DNA of 64,000 nt from JBEKCD01 sp050015055 (lineage in GTDB: Archaea > Thermoproteota > Bathyarchaeia > Bathyarchaeales > Bathycorpusculaceae), in the NCBI GenBank assembly GCA_050015055.1, contig JBEKCD010000012.1, positions 65,220 to 129,219 on the forward strand, written 5' to 3'. Of this stretch, positions 8,194 through 16,199 are shown one piece after another. The translations under genes were made by a program, and so were the position numbers. Below the pieces are notes generated by a model, which worked only from the letters and a program-made list of their open reading frames with translations, did no database searches and was not told where the DNA came from. How positions within the stretch are numbered: position 1 is the first letter of the stretch; every line of letters begins with the position of its first letter.

Positions 8194-9522
8194 TCAGGTA
8201 TTCCACAGACTCTCTGCAGCTTCTCTACACTTCGTCCTCGCCCTATGTTCATTCGCGGTGAGTATTTTTCTGTTTCTCATTATTTTCTTGCCGTTTATCA
8301 GTACATCTTGAACCATGTTTCCCTCGCCAAAGACGACAAGTTGTGGAATCAGGTTTTCCGGTGTTACTGGCGTTGGAGATTCCAAGTCTACCGTTATGAT
8401 GTCGGCTTGTTTTTTGGGGGTTATTGAGCCCACGAGGTTTTCCATGCGGATCGCTTTTGCAGCGTCGACTGTTGCCATCCTAATGACAGTTTCGGCAGGC
8501 ATGACGCCGGCGTCCTGAAGATTTCCCTTATGTATGAGGAATGCGGTTCGCATCACTTCAAACATGTCTTGAATATATCCGTCCGTTCCAAGTCCGACGG
8601 TAAGACCCGCTTTCAGAAAACTTGGGACAGGCGCTATGCCCCCGCCGACTTCACAGTTGCTTAGAGGCATGTGCGAAACTTTGACATCGTGTTTCCGTAA
8701 TAGTTTGATTTCTTTTGGAAGCGTGTGCACGCATTGAGATGCCAGAACGTCGGAGCCTAGGAACCCTATTTTTTCGTAAAGCTCAACTGGAAGTTTCCGA
8801 TACTTGGAAAGGCAGTACTTTGATTCGTAGGCTCCTTCTTCTAGGTGAATGTGTATTCCCGCGGGATATTCGTTCGCGAGGTCTCTCACCTTCCCCAGAA
8901 ACTGCGGGCTACAAGTGAAAGTGGTGTGCGTGCAAAACATACCCTTTGTCAATGAATCGTTTTTTCTGTTATGCTTTTTAATGAAGTTGAGGTTTTCTTC
9001 AGCCCCTTTCCACCCGTTCTCTTCGCTTATTCTTTCGGTACCCTCGAAGCTCAGCACGGAACGCAAACCTACCATTTCAGTCGCTTGAGCCTCAACCTCC
9101 AGAGCTCCTGGAATCGAGTTTGGAGCCTCCAAAACGTCGGCGCAACACGTTGTTCCCGTTTTCACCATTTGAATTGAGGACATAGAAGCAGCGGCGCTTA
9201 TCTGTTCTTTTTTCAAAGCATTTTCTATGCGGGGCCACCAGAACTTCCTTAGAAAGGCGATGAAAGTTGACGTTGTCTTAGAAACTGGTATGCCGTGCGA
9301 AAGAATGCCATACATGTGATTGTGGCTGCAAATCAGTCCAGGCATCACTACGCATTCTTGGGCATCAATGATTTCATCAGCATTGTAAGAGCTTTCGATT
9401 TCTTTTGCAGGCCCAACGTCCAGAATTTTGTCGCCTTCTACGAAAACGGCTCCCTCTTGGATTGTTCTGCACTTTCTGTCCAACGTTAAGACATATTTTC
9501 CTTTGACGATTAGTGATTTCAC
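8194..9522 (-). CDS. SsnA/Atz-type amidohydrolase (N-heterocycle deaminase family)
   Basis: A metal-dependent amidohydrolase of about 442 residues. It opens SLIVKGKYVLTLD, then VVMPGLICSHNHMYG with the HxH metal pair, a TGTTCCAD strand, HIHLEE with the third metal His, QCVHTLP, and GLGTDGY with the metal Asp. This is the pattern of the ATZ/TRZ/guanine-deaminase group, and the HNHMYG block is reminiscent of SsnA. A GTG at 9522 matches the family start; an in-frame TTG lies at 9564. It is the first gene of an operon with the PreA-like enzyme (8-bp gap) and AOR 2. The substrate is not readable; a deaminase or hydrolase of a purine or pyrimidine is likely. Confidence 0.78.
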   Translation of the reverse strand: MKSLIVKGKYVLTLDRKCRTIQEGAVFVEGDKILDVGPAKEIESSYNADEIIDAQECVVMPGLICSHNHMYGILSHGIPVSKTTSTFIAFLRKFWWPRIENALKKEQISAAASMSSIQMVKTGTTCCADVLEAPNSIPGALEVEAQATEMVGLRSVLSFEGTERISEENGWKGAEENLNFIKKHNRKNDSLTKGMFCTHTTFTCSPQFLGKVRDLANEYPAGIHIHLEEGAYESKYCLSKYRKLPVELYEKIGFLGSDVLASQCVHTLPKEIKLLRKHDVKVSHMPLSNCEVGGGIAPVPSFLKAGLTVGLGTDGYIQDMFEVMRTAFLIHKGNLQDAGVMPAETVIRMATVDAAKAIRMENLVGSITPKKQADIITVDLESPTPVTPENLIPQLVVFGEGNMVQDVLINGKKIMRNRKILTANEHRARTKCREAAESLWNT

Positions 9523-9671
9523 TGATTTACTTACTCCATTGCTCCATAAAATTGGAATCTTCAAGAATTAATATTTTTAGTGCCAGCCCCTCCGACACCC
9601 TGACTCCTAGGCACACAGTATTCTTCTGTTGATATGCTCATTTAAGATTGCTGTGAATTAGGAAAAGGGGG

Positions 9672-10082
9672 TTATGGGTAGTGTTGCCCGTAGTGCGTGG
9701 CTAGGGCGACAAGGTCCGCAAGGTCTACCCTGCTGTTGCCGTTTAGGTCTGCGTTGGTGTTCCATTTGGCATCGCCGGGTTTGGAGCCATAGGCATCTGC
9801 CAGCATGATCAAGTCCACATGGTTGACTTTGAAGTCGCCGTTCAAATCGCCCGGAATGGTGACTGTCACCACGCCGCCTGTGAAGTTATTGTTCGCAGTG
9901 TCGGTTTCGCCCGGAACAGGCTGAGCATAAGCGCTTATGGTGTAGTTGCCGTAGGCAAAGTCAGTGGTGTTCCACGTGAACGTCAGAGTCGTCTGATCTG
10001 TCGCGTTTAGGCTGACCTGTTCAGTGCCCATCACCGTGGAATTTGCGTATGCGGTTACGTTGAAGGTTTCAGCGTAATCATG
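9672..10082 (-). pseudogene. CARDB-dockerin tail of the thermopsin-like protein, out of frame
   Basis: Reading from 10082 the frame encodes the second half of a CARDB-type beta-sandwich (HDYAETFNVTAYAN, FTWNTTDFAYGNYTISAYA) and then a type I dockerin: IPGDLNGDFKVNHVDLIMLA and ADLNGNSRVDLADLVALA, two Ca-binding loops about 40 residues apart. It is in a different frame from the thermopsin-like gene, which stops at 10055, so the two overlap by 28 bp. The first strands of the CARDB domain are absent, so this is not a simple one-base slip but looks like a deletion with frame change. The nearest in-frame internal start is at 10034. Either an assembly error or real decay is possible. Confidence 0.7.
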
Positions 10083-11359
10083 AGAGGAGTTTGAAGGTAG
10101 AGAATTTGGCCGCCGCTGACTGTGAAGTTACGTTGATCGAAGAGTTGGCCGTATTGGTTGTATAATCCTAGGTCGTAGGAGCCAGGATACAAAGTCACGG
10201 TGACATCTCCGTCGACAAACGGGATTTGCCATGCTGTAGCATTCGGATTGGATGCATCAGTAACGTAGAGCGTTCCCGAATCTAGCGGCGAAGTGATGTT
10301 TATTATCCCTATCTGAGACTCATCGTACAGTTCGCCAAGTTGGCCGGCACCGGGCAGTATCTCTGCGAATATTGTTCCGTTCTCTGGATAATGGGAAAAT
10401 CCTGACAGCACGTTGTCTATTCCTTCAGAGGTGTCACTTCCAAAATTGTAGGCGTTGGGAACCATCTCGTAATTGTGTCCGTTCCAGTACTCCAGTTGAA
10501 GCTGAACATCAGACTGGACGTCGGCCACGTTGAGTCCACCGCCCGGTCCTCCTAGTATCAACTCGGAGTCGTAGTACCCTCCACCAGGATCTAAATTAAA
10601 ACCATTCACCTCAAAACCAGTTAAAGACGCAAGTCCATTTGTTTTTGTGAAAGTCACTGTGTCGTAGGTTACCAACCCATAACCATCGTCGTACGCCAAG
10701 CTTATGGTCGGCTCGCCCGAAGAGCTCACCCTAGAAGTCACGTTGAAAATAATCGTTGCAGGATAAGTGAGAAGAATATTGTTCCCGGGCAAAGGTGGGT
10801 ATGCACGCTGCATGCAATCATAATAGTAAAAAGTGTTTTTCTGAGGGGTCATAGTCTGGCCGTTTCCAGATATGCTGGAAGCGCTCACGTTGGCGGAAGG
10901 AGCTGAGGAATTCCACACGTTGTCCCCGAAATCGATCATACCAGAGGAATTGATGAACGCCACGTCCTGAATCATATAGACGTACTGTCCAAGGCTAGTG
11001 TTGAATGCAAAGTTGACGTTGAATTGAATGGTCATCCCAGAGATGTCGGAGCTGCTATTCGTGGATAGAGTCTTAATGGTGGCTATTCCAACTGAATCGT
11101 TTGTCGCATATTCATAGGGACCGCTTGGGCAAATTCCGAAGTCCGCTATCCCCATCGGAGCTGGCTCTTGGGAATAGAAGCCATGAATATTCACTTGCGC
11201 GTTTGGCCAATGCATGCCGACAGCGTCATTGAAGCTTTTGCCTATGATTCTATTCATATTCGATGCATTTTTTGGAGTTTCAACCAACAGTGAGCAGAAG
11301 ATTCCAGTCAAAAGAACAATTAAGAAAATGGACGAAACACACTTTATTTTCATTCTCAT
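10055..11359 (-). CDS. Secreted thermopsin-like (peptidase A5 family) protein
   Basis: 434 residues with a signal peptide (MRMKIKCVSSIFLIVLLTGI) and many N-glycosylation sequons. The body resembles thermopsin, the acid protease of Sulfolobales: APMGIADFG, YVYMIQDVAFINSSG, FGDNVWNSSAP, TYPATIIFNVT, YYDSELILGGPGGG, LQLEYWNGHNYEMVPNAYNFG and the following SDTSEG. It should act outside the cell. The last codons (LMITLKPST) read into sequence that in another frame encodes the CARDB-dockerin tail, so this protein probably once carried a docking domain and is now truncated. Assignment rests on motif resemblance; I did not identify the catalytic Asp residues with certainty. Confidence 0.72.
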   Translation of the reverse strand: MRMKIKCVSSIFLIVLLTGIFCSLLVETPKNASNMNRIIGKSFNDAVGMHWPNAQVNIHGFYSQEPAPMGIADFGICPSGPYEYATNDSVGIATIKTLSTNSSSDISGMTIQFNVNFAFNTSLGQYVYMIQDVAFINSSGMIDFGDNVWNSSAPSANVSASSISGNGQTMTPQKNTFYYYDCMQRAYPPLPGNNILLTYPATIIFNVTSRVSSSGEPTISLAYDDGYGLVTYDTVTFTKTNGLASLTGFEVNGFNLDPGGGYYDSELILGGPGGGLNVADVQSDVQLQLEYWNGHNYEMVPNAYNFGSDTSEGIDNVLSGFSHYPENGTIFAEILPGAGQLGELYDESQIGIINITSPLDSGTLYVTDASNPNATAWQIPFVDGDVTVTLYPGSYDLGLYNQYGQLFDQRNFTVSGGQILYLQTPLMITLKPST

Positions 11360-11775
11360 GGTTCCCTTCTTCTTCGTGTTGTCATGGAGAAGCTAGGTCT
11401 CGACTAGTTCGGCACGCGAAACCAGAGATAGCGCGCGCGCCATTTACTTGAGTGGGCGGACGCGCTCCCTTTGGAAAACAGCCAGTTCCAAGAATTAACA
11501 CTTGTGGAACGCTCTTCTATTACATATTACAGCATAACTTGAACGCTTTAATAGTTTTTCCGTTCTACTCTTTCGACATATTCTTCATAAGTTTCGCTGT
11601 GCATGGTGTTCTATGACAAGACTCCTACCATAAAGTGGAGAAAGTCTCCGCACATATTTGGATCGTACAGCAGACCTGGATGGTCCACGTCAGCAAATAC
11701 GTACAGCGAAAACCGAAGAACATTGAATGGCACGCTGGGTTTGGTGTGCGCTATGGTTGAAGGCGTATATGACAA
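11360..11775. other. Intergenic stretch without a recognisable gene
   Basis: About 400 bp between the divergent thermopsin-like and DapA-like genes. I see only short frames without protein-like composition, a GCGCGCGC run near 11435 and A/T-rich patches near 11520-11560 that may be promoter parts for the thermopsin-like gene. Confidence 0.4.
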
Positions 11776-11784
11776 TTTTTAAAT
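11776..11784 (+). promoter_or_regulatory. TATA box for the DapA-like gene
   Basis: TTTTTAAAT is centred about 28 bp before the ATG at 11808. The usual archaeal spacing puts the transcription start within a few bases of that ATG, so the mRNA is probably leaderless. There is no Shine-Dalgarno stretch between box and start. Confidence 0.55.
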
Positions 11785-11807
11785 GTTAGGTTCTGAGTAG
11801 AAAGACT

Positions 11808-12704
11808 ATGCCTAGGCTGGTCCTTGATGGAATGTTTGTCCCCAGCGTCACACCGTTCACACGTATGGGTCGACTTGACGTTAAAGCGCTGAGGTCGTGT
11901 GTGCGGTTTTGGTTGGAAGGCGGAGTCTCGGGGTTGGCGCCGTGTGGCAGCAACGGAGAAGCCCCTTACCTTTCTAGGCAGGAGAGGATGAAGGTGATTG
12001 AAACCGTCTTGGACGAGGTTAATGGAAAGGTTCCCGTGATTGCTGGCACGGGCAGCATGAGCACCCAAGAGACCGTCACCTTCACCAAGGACGCGGCTGA
12101 TATCGGCGTCGACGCTGCACTCGTCGTTACACCGTTCTACTTTAAACTGTCAAACAGAGAAATCCACGAACACTTTCGAACAGTCTCAGAAGCTGTCGAC
12201 GTTCCCATCGTCGTCTACAACGTTCCCAAGTTCACCGGCGTCTCCTTAGAACCACCCCAGATTCAAGAACTCGCGGCGGAAAACGAAAGGATAATCGGCA
12301 TCAAAGACAGCAGCGGAAACATGGGCGCGATAACGGAAACCGTGAGGTTAACAGGTGACAAGATTTCAGTTCTTGCTGGAACGGCTGACGTAGCGCTGTC
12401 GACGCTGTTAACAGGAGGGAGAGGTGCAGTGCTAGCGGTCGGAAACGTGTTCCCCGCCTTGTGCAGCCACTTGTACGAGGCTTTCAAGAACAGGCGATAC
12501 GAAGAAGCAAGCAGACTGCAAAACCGCATATCCTTCGCAAACGAGGTACTTGTGAAACGGTTCAATCAAATCGCAGCAATAAAAGAGGCTATGAGGCTTC
12601 AGGGACTAGCAGGCGGCTACCCTCGAAAGCCAGCATTGTCATTGGACAGGGAAGGAAGGAAGACCCTTGAAAACCTGCTGAAGGAAATGAATCCACCCGC
12701 CTGA
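11808..12704 (+). CDS. DapA/NanA-family class I aldolase (dihydrodipicolinate synthase-like)
   Basis: 298 residues, normal for this TIM-barrel family. Seen: FVPSVTPFTRMGRLD, the 2-oxo acid-binding block GSNGEAPYLS, the catalytic Tyr in VVYNVPKFTG, the Schiff-base Lys in IGIKDSSGN, and AGTADVALSTLLTGGRGAV. The family condenses or cleaves pyruvate with an aldehyde. It may be 4-hydroxy-tetrahydrodipicolinate synthase of lysine biosynthesis, but archaeal paralogues often act on 2-keto-3-deoxy sugar acids, and no lysine gene is nearby. The gene is followed 105 bp later by an EamA transporter on the same strand. Confidence 0.82.
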   Translation: MPRLVLDGMFVPSVTPFTRMGRLDVKALRSCVRFWLEGGVSGLAPCGSNGEAPYLSRQERMKVIETVLDEVNGKVPVIAGTGSMSTQETVTFTKDAADIGVDAALVVTPFYFKLSNREIHEHFRTVSEAVDVPIVVYNVPKFTGVSLEPPQIQELAAENERIIGIKDSSGNMGAITETVRLTGDKISVLAGTADVALSTLLTGGRGAVLAVGNVFPALCSHLYEAFKNRRYEEASRLQNRISFANEVLVKRFNQIAAIKEAMRLQGLAGGYPRKPALSLDREGRKTLENLLKEMNPPA

Positions 12705-12809
12705 GCACAAAGCCTTGAGAGTTTCCAAAGAACAGGCTTTGCAGCCACTGCCAGCAAAGCGCGCCTCTTTCGATTTTCTCAGCAGAATCCTTTACTAAGC
12801 GGAGCAAGA

Positions 12810-13739
12810 ATGCTAGATTGCATGGCAACTAGAACAATCAGTCCTCTCAACACTTTTCTGATGATTTGTCTGATCACGTTTTGGGGCAGCTCGTTCGTAG
12901 TTGTGAAAGCCACACTTGGAGAAGGGTTGACCCCTATCGCCATAGCCACCTTCAGGTTTCTCACAGCTGGCGGAATCTTCATCGTAGCTCTTATTCTAAA
13001 CAAGGGCAGAAACCGTGAATACACGGTTCTTGTTGAAGGAAGAGATTTTCTGAAACTCTTGTTCCTCGCCTTAACGGGCGTTACATTCTTCTTCGCTGCA
13101 CAATACACGGGAATACAGATGGCCAGCGCTTCAATCGCAGCGATTCTGGTTTGTCTTCTCTCGCCGATTCTCATCAGCGTTTTTTCAGCTCGAATGTTCA
13201 AAGAACCATTAATGAGGAAAAATGTCCTGGGCATTGGAATTGCCGCGGCAGGAACCTTTGCTGTAATCACAGGAGGCGCTTTGAGCATGCAGGGAAACAG
13301 CAGCAACTTCCTGCTTGGAAGCTCAATCCTGCTTTTCACGCCACTCATGTGGGCCGTTTACAGCCTGATGGGGAAAAGAATCATGGAAAAATATGATCCA
13401 TTTCTCGTCGTGGCTTATGTCAACATACTGGGAGGACTTTGTCTGGTTCCCTTCTCTCTGGCAGAAAACTCTCTTCACGAAGCCTTTGCCATGAGCATCA
13501 ACGAGTGGTCAGCAATTCTTTACTTAGCTTTCGCCTGTTCTATCCTGGGGTATTTTATATGGTTCCATGTGATGAACCAGGTCAAAGCTTCAGTGACCAG
13601 CTCGTTCATGTTCGGAGAACCGGTGATAACCGTGCTTTTCGCAACAATTTTCGTTGGCGAGGGCAAGGAAATCACGCCTTTCACTGTCGCAGGAGCCCTC
13701 CTGATCTTCGTGGGCGTCTACCTTGTCTCTAGGAGATAG
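12810..13739 (+). CDS. EamA/DMT-superfamily transporter
   Basis: 309 residues forming about ten hydrophobic helices in two EamA repeats: the first begins FLMICLITFWGSSFVVVKAT with PIAIATFRFL after it, the second begins LGSSILLFTPLMWAVYSLMG, with the conserved FGEPVITVLFA and GALLIFVGVYLV helices near the end. This is the drug/metabolite transporter fold, usually an exporter or antiporter of amino acids or small metabolites in the cytoplasmic membrane. Substrate unknown. Its 3' end overlaps the convergent DUF2110 gene by 11 bp. Confidence 0.85.
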   Translation: MLDCMATRTISPLNTFLMICLITFWGSSFVVVKATLGEGLTPIAIATFRFLTAGGIFIVALILNKGRNREYTVLVEGRDFLKLLFLALTGVTFFFAAQYTGIQMASASIAAILVCLLSPILISVFSARMFKEPLMRKNVLGIGIAAAGTFAVITGGALSMQGNSSNFLLGSSILLFTPLMWAVYSLMGKRIMEKYDPFLVVAYVNILGGLCLVPFSLAENSLHEAFAMSINEWSAILYLAFACSILGYFIWFHVMNQVKASVTSSFMFGEPVITVLFATIFVGEGKEITPFTVAGALLIFVGVYLVSRR

Positions 13740-14514
13740 GCAACGGCAGCTTGTTTCCAAAGAAAGCGAAAATCCTCCTCGGACTGAACACTGACAAGCT
13801 TGCGTTTCTCAGGTTCTTGCCAATCCTCGGAATTAGCCCGACTGCGTCGGTTCCGAGTTTGCACACGATTGCATACTCAAATCCACCTAGCGGTTCGATG
13901 TTGACCACATCGCGGTTGAACCCTGCCTCTTCCACCGCCAACTCAATTCCGCTCAGAGATGTTCCCAAGATAAAAAGTCTGTCAAGCAGCGATTCTGTCC
14001 ACTTTATGTACTGCCTTCGCTGCTTCTCCGCGACTTCGGCCTCAATGAGATTCTTGTCTCTGTCGACGCTGTCGATTTTCACTGTGAAGGGCAGGTTCTC
14101 ACAGAAGCCGAACAGTTCGACAATTTCCTTCAAGGAGATCTTTCTTCCATCGACGAGCTGAGCTTGTAAGCGCGTCAACGGGATTACGGCATCGTAGATG
14201 CTTGGAGAAAAAACTCCCATGTCGACGCGCAGTTCATTTCTGCTTTTGTCTAAATTTGTTATGCGGCCCTTGATTGTTGAGAATCTGTTGATGTTCTCCA
14301 AGCTGGCCGGGCATAGTCCTATTCTTTCGTCCAGGTAGCGCAGAGCCACGTTTTCGTCCTCTCCAGAAACCGATATTTGTATCCACCCGCGGGCGGTTGC
14401 TCCGCAAGTTTTGACTTCAACCTTAAGGCCTTCCAGCGTAGACTTTAGATTTCTGTCAAAGTTGTCCAGTCGACGATTGTTGTATGCTTTTGCGAACAAC
14501 GTCACGGTAGGCAT
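13729..14514 (-). CDS. DUF2110-like conserved archaeal protein
   Basis: About 261 residues starting MPTVTLFAKAYNN at 14514, overlapping the end of the HD-domain gene by 13 bp. It contains GWIQISVSGEDE, a central block reminiscent of an S1/OB-type strand set (STIKGRITNLDKSRNELRVD) and a C-terminal GGFEYAIVCKLGTDAVGLIP. I recognise it as the archaeal DUF2110 family found beside TFE; the biochemical role is not known. The overlapping starts with the HD protein and TFE suggest translational coupling and a shared role near RNA polymerase or RNA handling, which is inference. Confidence 0.65.
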   Translation of the reverse strand: MPTVTLFAKAYNNRRLDNFDRNLKSTLEGLKVEVKTCGATARGWIQISVSGEDENVALRYLDERIGLCPASLENINRFSTIKGRITNLDKSRNELRVDMGVFSPSIYDAVIPLTRLQAQLVDGRKISLKEIVELFGFCENLPFTVKIDSVDRDKNLIEAEVAEKQRRQYIKWTESLLDRLFILGTSLSGIELAVEEAGFNRDVVNIEPLGGFEYAIVCKLGTDAVGLIPRIGKNLRNASLSVFSPRRIFAFFGNKLPLPIS

Positions 14515-15044
14515 TCGCAGTCGCCGACCAAGATTAACATTTCTTCGTGCAGTTTCCATAGTCTTTGGATAGCGGACACCGGCAGTTCTCTGGAAAGTTC
14601 GTCCATGGTCACTTCTATTGGCACTCGCCTCGAACCTTCGATTAGCTTGTCCGCGTAAGAAACTATTTTTTCTTCAAGCGTTAACGGAACGTAAACGTCT
14701 CTTGGCCATCCGAGTTTTCGAGCTTCCCTTGCTGTTATTCCTCCGCCAACATGCCTCTTGATTATTGATACGACAGGTTCTGGGAGACCTAGGGATTTTG
14801 CAATGTCTGCTCCCAAGACTGCGTGGTGTACGGTGTGAGTTTTAGCGCGTCCAATGTCGTGCAGGAGCCCTCCAATTTCGACAAGGTGTACGTCAACGTC
14901 GTATCCTTTTTTCCTACAGGCTTCAGCTATTTCAACCGCAAGCGCAGAAACCGCTTCAACGTGCCTTATGACGTTCTCCCGGCAGCCGCTCTCTCTGAGA
15001 AACCCCAACGCTTGTTCTCTCGTTGGGAGTTTTTCACTCACCAA
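14502..15044 (-). CDS. HD-domain phosphohydrolase-like protein (TIGR00295 type)
   Basis: 180 residues with a complete HD signature: HVEAVSALAVEIA, LVEIGGLLHDIGRAKTHTVHH (H..HD), RHVGGGI and a distal EKIVSYADKLIEGSR. These are the metal-binding residues of HD phosphohydrolases. The archaeal family is usually linked to TFE, as here: the gene start overlaps the TFE stop by 11 bp and its end overlaps the DUF2110 start. Likely a cytosolic nucleotide- or RNA-end-processing hydrolase; the substrate is unknown. Confidence 0.8.
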   Translation of the reverse strand: MVSEKLPTREQALGFLRESGCRENVIRHVEAVSALAVEIAEACRKKGYDVDVHLVEIGGLLHDIGRAKTHTVHHAVLGADIAKSLGLPEPVVSIIKRHVGGGITAREARKLGWPRDVYVPLTLEEKIVSYADKLIEGSRRVPIEVTMDELSRELPVSAIQRLWKLHEEMLILVGDCECLP

Positions 15045-15546
15045 GCTCCTTCCTTAGGATTTCGACCTTCTTGGTCAGTGATTCAAGAATTTTCTCGTTG
15101 TTGTAATGCATCAACGGTTTTCCACATGTTGGGCATCTGAAAACGAGTTCGACCGCCTCTTCGAAGGGGATTCGCTTGCAACCCGGCGTGTAGCAATAGT
15201 AGAAATCATGGTTTTTTTCGTACTCCAGTCGAATGTCAAGTTTCTCAAGCACTCGACGTTTCTGGCTGAGTATGAAACCTTCAAGCTGATCGGGCTGCAG
15301 CCTCCAGTGAAATATGAACCACCCGGTCTTCGGATCGCGGGTGCGTCTAAGGCTTACTAGAGAGTGGTCGTACAGTTTGTAGAGGATTTTTCGAACTGAG
15401 TTCAATCTTATGCCTGTCTTGGTTGCAATCTCATCGTCGGTTATTTCAGCCGAGTTCTTCAGAATGTCGATTAATTTGACCGCGTCTTCTTCTCCCAACG
15501 CCTCAGCAACTTTAAGCAACGTTGCATCATCTATGTTAGATAACAT
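15034..15546 (-). CDS. tfe: Transcription factor E, alpha subunit
   Basis: 170 residues with an N-terminal winged helix (EITDDEIATKTGIRLNSVRK) and the TFE wing loop DPKTGWFIFHW, followed by a zinc ribbon with CYTPGCKR and FRCPTCGKPL. TFE helps RNA polymerase melt promoters together with TBP and TFB and is the homologue of eukaryotic TFIIE-alpha. First gene of the TFE-HD-DUF2110 overlapping set on the minus strand. Confidence 0.93.
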   Translation of the reverse strand: MLSNIDDATLLKVAEALGEEDAVKLIDILKNSAEITDDEIATKTGIRLNSVRKILYKLYDHSLVSLRRTRDPKTGWFIFHWRLQPDQLEGFILSQKRRVLEKLDIRLEYEKNHDFYYCYTPGCKRIPFEEAVELVFRCPTCGKPLMHYNNEKILESLTKKVEILRKELGE

Positions 15547-15609
15547 AACAACCCTTTGCTTCCAGTACTCAGCACTGTTCTCTATATTATATATTTTGCA
15601 AGGTTTGAT

Positions 15610-16173
15610 TTAAATCTCGTTACGGGGAGAGCCTGTTTCACGGTTTTTCTCCGTCACGACCTTTTTTCCTCTACGTTGGGGGATGATTTTCACATTTGCA
15701 TTCTGAAAGCTCTTGGCCAATTCCTCTCCGTTGAAGAGGCGGTCAAGGAAAACCGCCACGCTTGCACATTCCGAGTGCGGTTGGTTCCCAACTGCCACGT
15801 TAAAGTCTGAAACGGCTTCCGAAAAGAATTCGCCAGGGACTTTTTGGCTTCCAACGATGACCAAAATGTTCTTTCCAGAGGCTCTAATGCGGCTCAACAC
15901 ATCCGTAGTCTCAACGTTTTCTCCGTACGCTGTCAAATGGACAACCACGCCGTTTCGGGCTTTCCAGTCACTTACAGCTTTTCTCCAAGGGATTCCCATC
16001 TCGAAAAAGAAGGTGCCACCCCAGCTTCGGGTGACCTCGTCTATCGTATCTTTGATTTTTCGGTCTTCCGTGTCCGACAAGATAATCCCAGAAGCTCCTA
16101 GGGCGCGGGCTACGAGGGCAACGTGCGTCGTGAGCCTTGCGTCTCTGGTCGGCCGGTGACCCCACCTTAACAC
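15610..16173 (-). CDS. trm56: tRNA (cytidine(56)-2'-O)-methyltransferase
   Basis: 187 residues of the archaeal aTrm56 SPOUT family. Seen: LRWGHRPTRDARLTTHVALVA at the start and the knotted SAM-binding end with ILVIVGSQKVPGEFF and NVAVGNQPHSECASVAVFLD. It 2'-O-methylates C56 in the tRNA T-loop. It lies 26 bp downstream of hflX on the same strand. The tRNA-Glu in this window keeps C56 but has C at position 55. Confidence 0.9.
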   Translation of the reverse strand: MLRWGHRPTRDARLTTHVALVARALGASGIILSDTEDRKIKDTIDEVTRSWGGTFFFEMGIPWRKAVSDWKARNGVVVHLTAYGENVETTDVLSRIRASGKNILVIVGSQKVPGEFFSEAVSDFNVAVGNQPHSECASVAVFLDRLFNGEELAKSFQNANVKIIPQRRGKKVVTEKNRETGSPRNEI

Positions 16174-16199
16174 AACGAGTTCAGGCGCAGCTTCTTTTT

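Noticed and set aside
12779..13348. 189-codon open frame on the minus strand
   Set aside because: Antisense to the EamA transporter; hydrophobic-helix codons produce a long reverse frame by chance.
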